Assembly: GCA_002354035.1 (NCBI GenBank)
Contig: DEKU01000050.1
Span: 1-11,925, forward strand
DNA length: 11,925 bases
Source: Bacteroidales bacterium UBA2714
GTDB taxonomy: Bacteria > Bacteroidota > Bacteroidia > Bacteroidales > P3
Direction: 5' to 3'
The notes below the pieces were generated by a model that searched no databases, was not told the DNA's origin, and worked only from the letters and a program-made list of their open reading frames with translations. Both the position numbers and the translations under genes were made by a program. Of the stretch, positions 1-5,785 are shown piece by piece. Each line of letters begins with the position of its first letter. Positions within the stretch are counted from its first letter, which is position 1.

Positions 1-1440
1 ATCATCCTGGACAAGATGGGCGTGCGGTTCACCGCCGTGCTGTCGGGCGCTGTGATGCTGGTTGGCGGCTTGATTAAGTATTATGCCATCAGTCCCTCGT
101 TCATCGGCAGCAGCCTCGAGACTTGGTTCACCAACAATCTGAACTACATCCCGCTGTTCGACGAGCTGGGTGTGTCGCCTTTCTACCGGGGTATGCCCGC
201 GTCGGCCAAGGTGGCAGCTATCGGGTTCATGTTCTTCGGATGCGGCGCCGAGATGGCTGGCATCACGGTGAGCCGTGGTATCGTGAAGTGGTTCAAGGGC
301 CGCGAGACGGCTTTGGCCATGGGCAGCGAGATGGCTCTGGCCCGCTTGGGTGTGGCCACGTGCATGATTTTCTCGCCCTTTTTTGCCAAGTTGGGCGGCA
401 GTGTGAATGTGAGCCGTTCGGTGGCCTTCGGCGTGGTGCTGCTGTGCATTGCCCTCATCATGTTTATCACCTATTTCTTCATGGATAAGAAACTCGACGC
501 CCAGACGGGCGAGGCCGAGGAGAAGGACGACCCCTTCAAAATCAGCGACATTGGCAAGATTTTCTCCAGTTTAGGATTCTGGCTGGTGGCTTTGCTGTGT
601 GTGCTTTACTACAGCGCTATCTTCCCGTTCCAGAAGTATGCCGTGAATATGCTGCAGTGCAACCTGACGCTCAACCCGGCTGACCCGAACACTTTCTGGG
701 GTGGCGAGTCGGTGACCATTGTGCAGTATATCATCATGCTGGTGGTGGCTGTGTGCGCCTTTGCAAGTAATTTCTCGAAGAAGAAAGGCTTGAAGTATGG
801 TTTGATGGCATTGGCCGTGGTGGCCTTAGTGGTGTACTGCTATATGGGATATATGCGCGGCACTGCCGAGACGATTTTCGCCGTCTTCCCGCTGCTGGCT
901 GTGGCCATCACCCCGATTCTGGGCAACTATGTGGACCACAAGGGTAAGGCTGCTTCGATGCTGATGATTGGCTCGATCCTGCTGGTTATCTGCCATCTGA
1001 CGTTTGCCTTCATCCTGCCGATGTTCAAGGGCAGCGCCGTGGGCGGCACGGTGGTGGCATACGTGACCATTTTGGTGCTGGGAGCCTCGTTCTCGCTGGT
1101 GCCCGCCGCACTGTGGCCTTCGGTGCCCAAGTTGGTGGACGAGAAGATTATCGGTTCGGCCTACGCACTGATTTTCTGGATTCAGAATATCGGACTGTGG
1201 CTGTTCCCGCTGCTTATCGGCAATGTGCTGGAGAGCACCAACGCCCACAACCAGGCTGTGATTGACGCCAAGGCAGCCATTGAGGCTGGCGAGACGGGTG
1301 TGCTGGTGCCTTACGACTACCAGTGGGCATTGGTGATGCTTGCCGCCTTAGGTGTGGCCGCACTGCTGATTGGCCTCTACCTGAAGGTGGTTGACAAGAA
1401 GAAGAATCTGGGTCTGGAAGAACCCAACATCAAGGATTGA
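1..1440 (+). CDS. MFS transporter, MFSD1-like, 5' end missing
   Basis: The reading frame is open from base 1, so this is the C-terminal 479 residues of a larger inner-membrane transporter. The first ATG at 16 is internal, not a start. The first visible residues, IILDKMGVRF, match the loop 2-3 motif A (D-x-x-G-R-like) of the major facilitator superfamily, so about two membrane helices are lost off the left edge. The segment with KGRETALAMG followed by ARLG, and the later LWPSVPKLV and IQNIGLW motifs, resemble the MFSD1-like branch, whose animal members move dipeptides; the substrate here is unknown. Two extra hydrophobic stretches, coded at about 658-868, lie between FQKYAVNML and the second-half motif NYVDHKGKAA, which is more than a plain 12-helix protein needs. 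The gene ends at TGA 1438-1440 and is followed by a terminator. Family call is firm, subfamily moderate. Confidence 0.85.
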   Translation: MILDKMGVRFTAVLSGAVMLVGGLIKYYAISPSFIGSSLETWFTNNLNYIPLFDELGVSPFYRGMPASAKVAAIGFMFFGCGAEMAGITVSRGIVKWFKGRETALAMGSEMALARLGVATCMIFSPFFAKLGGSVNVSRSVAFGVVLLCIALIMFITYFFMDKKLDAQTGEAEEKDDPFKISDIGKIFSSLGFWLVALLCVLYYSAIFPFQKYAVNMLQCNLTLNPADPNTFWGGESVTIVQYIIMLVVAVCAFASNFSKKKGLKYGLMALAVVALVVYCYMGYMRGTAETIFAVFPLLAVAITPILGNYVDHKGKAASMLMIGSILLVICHLTFAFILPMFKGSAVGGTVVAYVTILVLGASFSLVPAALWPSVPKLVDEKIIGSAYALIFWIQNIGLWLFPLLIGNVLESTNAHNQAVIDAKAAIEAGETGVLVPYDYQWALVMLAALGVAALLIGLYLKVVDKKKNLGLEEPNIKD

Positions 1441-1462
1441 ACACCTTGCATAGGATAAAGAG

Positions 1463-1497
1463 CGCAGAGCCACCCATGCGGGTGGCTCTGTGTTTTT
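1463..1497 (+). terminator. Rho-independent terminator, possibly bidirectional
   Basis: A perfect 11-bp stem (1465-1475 with 1480-1490, loop ATGC) extends by a GU and a CG pair and is followed by TTTTT at 1493-1497. It lies 22 bases after the MFS stop codon. Read on the minus strand, the same hairpin follows the lipoprotein gene that ends at 1545, but its T-run there is weak (CGCTCTTT), so termination in that direction is less certain. Confidence 0.9.
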
Positions 1498-1501
1498 ATG
1501 C

Positions 1502-1544
1502 GGGTGGCGGGAAGGGGGTTTGGCGGAGGGGGCGACCGAGGGGG
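1502..1544 (+). other. G-run tract between convergent genes
   Basis: Five runs of three or more G occur at 1502-1504, 1509-1511, 1514-1518, 1528-1532 and 1540-1544. The spacers are 4, 2, 9 and 7 bases. This is close to a G-quadruplex pattern, but one loop is longer than the usual limit of 7. The tract sits between the terminator and the stop codon of the convergent lipoprotein gene. It may be only a product of the general G excess of this strand. Confidence 0.3.
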
Positions 1545-2813
1545 TCAGCCATTGATGGGCTGGACGGTTTTGCGCAGCAGCTCGATGTCGAGTTGCTGGT
1601 AGGTGGGGTTGGTGGGGTCGGAGAAGTATTTGCGGTTGTTTTTGTAGTTGTCGAGGTCGTAGTCGGTGGCTTTCTGAAAGAGGGAGTGGGCAACGGCGCG
1701 TTTGAAATCGGTGAAGGAGAGGGTGCCGTTTTCCCAACGCTGGCGCTGGTCGGGGGTGAGGTATTTGGTGTATTTGGTGTTCATGCCTTTGGAGATGCGG
1801 TCGCTGCCTTTGGCATCGGGGTTGCGCTGGATGGTTTCGTTGTAGTTGCGGGTGAGGGCGGGGAAGTCGGCCCAGCTGGTGATGGTGGTTTCGAGTAGGC
1901 GGAGGGTACGGCGGCGGCTGTCGGTGTAGTAGCCGAGGTAGGCATGGCAGGGTTCGACGAAGATGACGGGTTTGAGTCCTATTTTACGCATGATGGAGGC
2001 GAAGAAGACACAGGCGTCGATGCAGTTGGCCTGGCGGGTGTGGTAGACTTGGTCGAAGAAACGGATGTGTTGCAGGGTGGCGCGTTTGGTGGGGGTGGAG
2101 GTGCAGGAGATGGAGGAGTAGGTTATGCCGCGCTCGAGGGCGTAGTACCAGATGGCCTCGGCCTGGCTGACAACGCTTTGGGCATCCTTCTGGTAGCCGG
2201 TGATGCGCGAGATGACACCTTGCTGCATGATGTCGGTGAGGATGCTGTCGATGAAGGGGTGTTCCTCGTTGACGTAGGCGGCGAAGAGCCATCGGAAGTC
2301 GTGGAAACGGCCGTCGGCATCGATGATGCTGAGTAGGCAGTCGTTGGCAGAGCGGTAGTTGATGCGGACGTTTTTGATGTCGACTTCCTCGTCGTTGATG
2401 TAGCAGGTGAAGGTGAGGTCGGTGGTGCCTTGTTGTCGGATTTTGTAGAGTTGGTCGTATTTCCATTTGACGGAGGGGTGGAAGGTGTAGCGGATGTCTT
2501 TGACGGGGAGGACTTCCTGGAAGATGGTGACGTAGTTGAGGTTGGAGGAGTCGATGGTGATGCGGAGGACGGAGTTGCTGGCAGGGGCGGTGACGGAGAC
2601 GGAGAAGAGGGCGTTGGTGTCGTTGAAGCCGAAGCGCTGGTCGGTGAGGCTGGCGACACCCATGACGAGGGAGGGATAGAACTGGTTTTCGAGGTAGGGG
2701 TTGTAGGTGGCTTCGAACCGGACGTAGGAGGGGTCGAAGAGTTTGGGTTTGGCGGGATGGCAGCTGACGAGGGTGATCAGCAGCAGGAGCGCGGGGATGG
2801 TGAAACGGTTCAT
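1545..2813 (-). CDS. Lipoprotein with transglutaminase-like domain
   Basis: The protein has 422 residues. Residues 1-18 form a lipoprotein signal peptide with lipobox LVSC and Cys18 as the lipidated residue. No acidic residues follow the Cys, so there is no sign of the surface-export signal described in some Bacteroidetes lipoproteins, and a periplasmic location is the simpler guess. Residues about 30-150 look like an all-beta region. The core at about 260-310 reads NCIDACVFFASIMRKIGL, then PCHAYLGYY, then LLETT. This fits the Cys-His arrangement of transglutaminase-like (cysteine protease fold) proteins, with Cys264 and His290 as likely catalytic residues and Glu308 or Asp298 as a possible third. 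The actual reaction (peptidase, cross-linking or none) is unknown. The start at 2813 was chosen because it gives the signal peptide; the open frame extends 52 codons upstream into the transporter gene without a plausible N-terminus. It is the last gene of the ruvC operon, 22 bases after the transporter. Confidence 0.8.
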   Translation of the reverse strand: MNRFTIPALLLLITLVSCHPAKPKLFDPSYVRFEATYNPYLENQFYPSLVMGVASLTDQRFGFNDTNALFSVSVTAPASNSVLRITIDSSNLNYVTIFQEVLPVKDIRYTFHPSVKWKYDQLYKIRQQGTTDLTFTCYINDEEVDIKNVRINYRSANDCLLSIIDADGRFHDFRWLFAAYVNEEHPFIDSILTDIMQQGVISRITGYQKDAQSVVSQAEAIWYYALERGITYSSISCTSTPTKRATLQHIRFFDQVYHTRQANCIDACVFFASIMRKIGLKPVIFVEPCHAYLGYYTDSRRRTLRLLETTITSWADFPALTRNYNETIQRNPDAKGSDRISKGMNTKYTKYLTPDQRQRWENGTLSFTDFKRAVAHSLFQKATDYDLDNYKNNRKYFSDPTNPTYQQLDIELLRKTVQPING

Positions 2814-2835
2814 GGGGTGAGCGGATGAGGGGATG

Positions 2836-4191
2836 TTACATGAGTATGCCTGAGATGAAGACGACCAGCAATGCCAAGGGGGCAATGTAGCGCGCGATGA
2901 AACGGAAGAGGCCGTAGACGGGGACGGAGAGGGTGCCGTGGTTGGAGAATTCGTCGCGCACATCGGCATCGGGCATCATCCAGCCCAGGAATATGACCGT
3001 GCCGAGGGCACAGATGGGGGGAAGATAGATGCTGTTGACGCGGTCGATGAAGTCAAAGAGGGTGAGGCCGGTGATTTTGATGTGGGAGAGGGTGCCGAGG
3101 GACATGGAGAAGAGGACGCCGAGGGCGGTGACGAGGAGGGAGAGGAGGATGGCCCCAAAGGCACGACGGGTGCGGGTGTGCTCGGCGAAGGTGGCGGTGA
3201 GGACTTCGAGGAGGGAGATGGCGCTGGTGAGTGCGGCCACGGTGAGCAGCAGGAAAAAGAGGACGGAGAAGACGATGCCGGCGGTGCCCATGGTGTTGAA
3301 GACGTTGGGGAGGACGCAGAAGACCAGTCCGGGGCCGCCGGCAGGGTCGAGGCCACAGCTGAAGACGGCGGGGAAGATGGCCAGGCCGGAGAGGATGGCG
3401 ATGAGGGTGTCGCAGGTGGTGATCCACATGGCTGTCTTGAAGATGTTTTCGTTGACGGGGATGTAGGAGCCGTAGACAAGCATCACGCCCATGCCCACGC
3501 TGAGGGAGAAGAGGGCCTGGCCCAGGGCGGCAAGGATGCCTTCGCCGGTGAGTTTGGAGAAATCGGGCGAGAAGAGGTATTCGACCCCTTTCATGGCGCC
3601 TGGAAGGGTGAGGCTGCGCACACAGAGAACCAGGATGAGCAGGGCCAGCACGGGCATAAGCACCTTGGAGACGTTCTCGATGCCTTTCTGCACTCCGCCC
3701 AGGATGACACAGAGCACGAGGGCGGAGAAGACGACCAGATAGATGACAGGCTGGACGGGATGGGTGGAGAATTGGGCAAAGTGTTCGGATATGGGGGCGG
3801 AGCTGGTGCCGAGGGCGGCCAGCTGGCCAGTGATGGAGTGGCTGACGTAGCCGGTGGTCCAACCAGAGAGCACAAGATACTGCGCGAGGATGAAGAAACT
3901 GGTGATGACCCCCAGCAGGCCGAGGAGTCCCCAGGCTTTGTGGCGCGGGCAGAGGGTCTGGAAGGCTTTGATGGGTGTGTGTTGAGCACGGCGGCCTATG
4001 ACGAATTCGGACATCATCAGCACGGAGCCGATGAGGAAAACGAAGCAGATGTAGACCAGCAGGAAGGCTCCTCCGCCATACTTGCCACAGGTGTAGGGGA
4101 AACGCCAGATGTTGCCTAAGCCGACGGCAGAGCCCACGGCGGCCATGATGGCGCCAAGGCTGGAGGAAAAGGATTTTTGTTGTGTACTCAT
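2836..4191 (-). CDS. NSS-family sodium-dependent transporter
   Basis: This is a 451-residue inner-membrane protein of the neurotransmitter:sodium symporter family (LeuT fold), which couples Na+ entry to uptake of amino acids or related amines. Residues 17-31 carry the TM1 signature with GSAVGLGN and WRFP. Residues 38-43 read YGGGAF, as in the start of TM2. TM6 appears as FSLSVGMGV at 228-236 with YGSYI following. TM7 has SGLAIFP at 268-274, and TM8 has ALTSAISLLEV at 320-330, where the second sodium site is expected. About 11 membrane helices can be drawn, the last ending at the C-terminus; this is the usual bacterial form, lacking TM12. The substrate cannot be read from sequence alone. The gene starts 12 bases after the ruvC stop and ends 22 bases before the lipoprotein, so the three are probably one transcript. 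Confidence 0.93.
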   Translation of the reverse strand: MSTQQKSFSSSLGAIMAAVGSAVGLGNIWRFPYTCGKYGGGAFLLVYICFVFLIGSVLMMSEFVIGRRAQHTPIKAFQTLCPRHKAWGLLGLLGVITSFFILAQYLVLSGWTTGYVSHSITGQLAALGTSSAPISEHFAQFSTHPVQPVIYLVVFSALVLCVILGGVQKGIENVSKVLMPVLALLILVLCVRSLTLPGAMKGVEYLFSPDFSKLTGEGILAALGQALFSLSVGMGVMLVYGSYIPVNENIFKTAMWITTCDTLIAILSGLAIFPAVFSCGLDPAGGPGLVFCVLPNVFNTMGTAGIVFSVLFFLLLTVAALTSAISLLEVLTATFAEHTRTRRAFGAILLSLLVTALGVLFSMSLGTLSHIKITGLTLFDFIDRVNSIYLPPICALGTVIFLGWMMPDADVRDEFSNHGTLSVPVYGLFRFIARYIAPLALLVVFISGILM

Positions 4192-4203
4192 GGTATGAGG
4201 GTG

Positions 4204-4782
4204 TTAATTGTTTATCAGATCGGGGTTTTGGGAGACGAAATCGGTCCACTGCTGCTTGCGGGACTTGCGGACGCGGGAGGGCCGGAGCTGGGAGCGGATG
4301 TCGGCCAGGGGGTCGGCAAACTCGAGGTGGCAGGCGTAGGCCACGGCCAGTGCGTCGGAGGCATCGAGATATTGGGGGAGGTCGCGGAAGCCAAAGATGG
4401 ACTGGAGCATGGCGGCCACCTGCTCTTTGGCGGCATTGCCGGAGCCGGTGACGCGCTGTTTGACCACGGAGGGTTCGTACTCGGTGTAGGAGAGGTCGCG
4501 GCTGATGGCGGCGCCGATGGCTACGCCCTGGGCTTTGCCCAGCTTGATCATGGACTGGACGTTTTTGCCCGCAAAGGGGGCCTCGATGGCCAGATGGTCG
4601 GGGTGGTAGGAGTCGATGATGCGCTGGGTGGTGTCGAATATTTTGCGAATGCGGAGATGGAAGTCGGCGATTTTGCGGAGATAGAGGACGTCCATCACCA
4701 CCAACTGGGGCTTAGGGCCGTCGGTGTCGAGGAGGCTATAGCCCAATACCTGTGTGCCAGGGTCAATTCCGAGTATGAGCAT
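4204..4782 (-). CDS. ruvC: Crossover junction endodeoxyribonuclease RuvC
   Basis: RuvC cuts Holliday junctions in the cytoplasm after branch migration by RuvAB. The 192-residue protein opens with the family signature ILGIDPGT. The four acidic catalytic residues are all present: Asp7, Glu67 (in LAIEAPF), Asp140 and Asp143 (in DASDALAVAYACH). The segment VTGSGNAAKEQV at 111-122 matches the conserved VTG-x-G-x-A-x-K-x-QV region. The C-terminal ~40 residues are basic and longer than in E. coli RuvC. The frame stays open upstream to 4857, but those 25 codons cross the promoter and lack family similarity, so ATG 4782 is the start. Its predicted leader is only about 12 bases. The gene heads an operon with the transporter and lipoprotein, and is divergent from kce. 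ruvA and ruvB are not in the window. Confidence 0.96.
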   Translation of the reverse strand: MLILGIDPGTQVLGYSLLDTDGPKPQLVVMDVLYLRKIADFHLRIRKIFDTTQRIIDSYHPDHLAIEAPFAGKNVQSMIKLGKAQGVAIGAAISRDLSYTEYEPSVVKQRVTGSGNAAKEQVAAMLQSIFGFRDLPQYLDASDALAVAYACHLEFADPLADIRSQLRPSRVRKSRKQQWTDFVSQNPDLINN

Positions 4783-4795
4783 ATCGACGATATTT

Positions 4796-4828
4796 TTTGC
4801 AAAAATACGATTTTTTTTTGTATCTTTG
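4796..4828 (+). promoter_or_regulatory. Promoter of kce
   Basis: TATCTTTG at 4821-4828 is a full match to the Bacteroidetes -7 element, with TTTG at 4796-4799 as the -33 element (spacer 21). Predicted transcription start is near 4834, giving a leader of about 40 A/T-rich bases before ATG 4875. It overlaps almost completely with the ruvC promoter on the other strand. Confidence 0.8.
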
Positions 4829-4831
4829 CAA
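4800..4831 (-). promoter_or_regulatory. Promoter of the ruvC operon
   Basis: On the minus strand, TATTTTTG (plus-strand 4800-4807) matches the Bacteroidetes -7 element TAnnTTTG. A TTG (plus-strand CAA, 4829-4831) sits 21 bases upstream at the -33 position. Transcription should begin near 4794, leaving a leader of about 12 bases before the ruvC ATG at 4782. Confidence 0.75.
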
Positions 4832-4874
4832 TTTAAAAGTAAATTAGTACACATCATTTAAATGCAACAATACC

Positions 4875-5702
4875 ATGGATAAACTGATTATCACAGCCGC
4901 CATCTGCGGTGCAGAAGTTACAAAAGAGCAGAATCCTGCCGTGCCTTACACGGTCGAGGAGATAGTACGGGAGGCGAAATCGGCCGTTGACGCCGGTGCC
5001 GCCATCGTCCACCTCCACGTGCGCCACGACGACGGGACCCCCACCCAGAGCCGCGAGCGTTTCCAAGAGTGCGAGGAGGCCATCCTGAAGGAATGCCCGA
5101 ATGTGATTCTGATTCCGTCGACTGGCGGTGCGGTAGGCATGTCGCCCGAAGAGCGCCTGCAAAGCACCGACACTACTCCCCTGCCCGAAATGGCCACCCT
5201 GGACTGCGGAACCTGCAACTTCGGCGACGAGATTTTTGACAACACGATGCCCACGATGCGCGCCTTCGGCAAACGGATGCTGGAGCGCGGCATCAAACCT
5301 GAATACGAGTGCTTTGAGATGGGACACCTGGAGACCATCGTGCGCATGGCACAGCGTGGCGAGGTGCCTGGCTCGCCCATGCAGTTCAACTTCGTACTGG
5401 GTGTGCTTGGCTGCGCCGCTGCCACGGTCGACAACCTTGTATGGATGGTCAAGAACATACCCGCCGGTAGCACCTGGACAGCCACTGGCATAGGCCGCCA
5501 CGCTTTCACGCTGGCAGCCCCCGCCATCGTGATGGGCGGCAATGTGCGCGTCGGTTTTGAGGACAACCTCTATCTGGAGCGCGGCGTGCTGGCCAAGAGC
5601 AACGGCGAACTGGTGGACAAGGTGGTGCGCATGGCCAAACTGCTGGGCCGCGAAGTGGCCAACAGCGACGAGGCCCGCGAAATCCTCAGCCTGAAACGTT
5701 AA
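4875..5702 (+). CDS. kce: Beta-keto acid cleavage enzyme, Kce type
   Basis: This 275-residue protein belongs to the BKACE (DUF849) family. The named member Kce joins 3-keto-5-aminohexanoate and acetyl-CoA to give acetoacetate and 3-aminobutyryl-CoA in anaerobic lysine fermentation. It is a cytoplasmic zinc enzyme with a TIM-barrel fold. The zinc ligands seem to be His46 and His48 (in VHLHVR) and Glu229 (in GFEDN). Ser82 (in STGGAVG), Glu143, Arg225 and Asp230 fall where the active-site residues of characterised Kce lie. Length and the N-terminus (LIITAAICGAE) fit the family closely. Other BKACE members act on different keto acids, so lysine is likely but not proven. No other lysine-fermentation gene (kamA, kamDE, kdd, kal) is visible here. 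ATG 4875 is chosen by family alignment; the ATG at 4862 opens only a 6-codon frame. A hairpin follows the stop codon. Confidence 0.88.
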   Translation: MDKLIITAAICGAEVTKEQNPAVPYTVEEIVREAKSAVDAGAAIVHLHVRHDDGTPTQSRERFQECEEAILKECPNVILIPSTGGAVGMSPEERLQSTDTTPLPEMATLDCGTCNFGDEIFDNTMPTMRAFGKRMLERGIKPEYECFEMGHLETIVRMAQRGEVPGSPMQFNFVLGVLGCAAATVDNLVWMVKNIPAGSTWTATGIGRHAFTLAAPAIVMGGNVRVGFEDNLYLERGVLAKSNGELVDKVVRMAKLLGREVANSDEAREILSLKR

Positions 5703-5739
5703 GCATAAATTGAGCACATATCATTATTTTTTACCACCG

Positions 5740-5770
5740 AGAGACGTGTCGATAACGGCACGTCTCTTTT
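5740..5770 (+). terminator. Hairpin after kce and before the deiminase
   Basis: A 9-bp perfect stem (5740-5748 with 5759-5767, loop of 10) runs into TTT at 5768-5770. It fits an intrinsic terminator for kce. Only 15 bases separate it from the next start codon, with no room for a promoter between them, so it could instead act as a leader hairpin or attenuator for the deiminase gene. Confidence 0.75.
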
Positions 5771-5773
5771 AAA

Positions 5774-5780
5774 GAAAGGA
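5774..5780 (+). promoter_or_regulatory. Ribosome binding site for a TTG start
   Basis: GAAAGGA lies 5 bases before the TTG at 5786. Shine-Dalgarno sites are often weak or absent in Bacteroidota, so this purine-rich site supports the choice of TTG as the start of the deiminase gene. Confidence 0.55.
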
Positions 5781-5785
5781 AAACT

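Noticed and set aside
2938..4119. 393-codon plus-strand open frame opposite the NSS transporter
   Set aside because: It lies wholly antisense to a clear family protein, is Gly/Glu/Asp-rich low complexity, and is explained by the GC-rich third positions of the real gene.
4783..4857. Upstream start for ruvC adding 25 residues
   Set aside because: The extra codons overlap the predicted promoter and transcription start and do not resemble any RuvC N-terminus.
4783..4874. dif recombination site near the skew change
   Set aside because: I looked here and at 5703-5785 for two XerC/XerD-like arms around a 6-base centre and found no convincing match. The skew finding stands without it.
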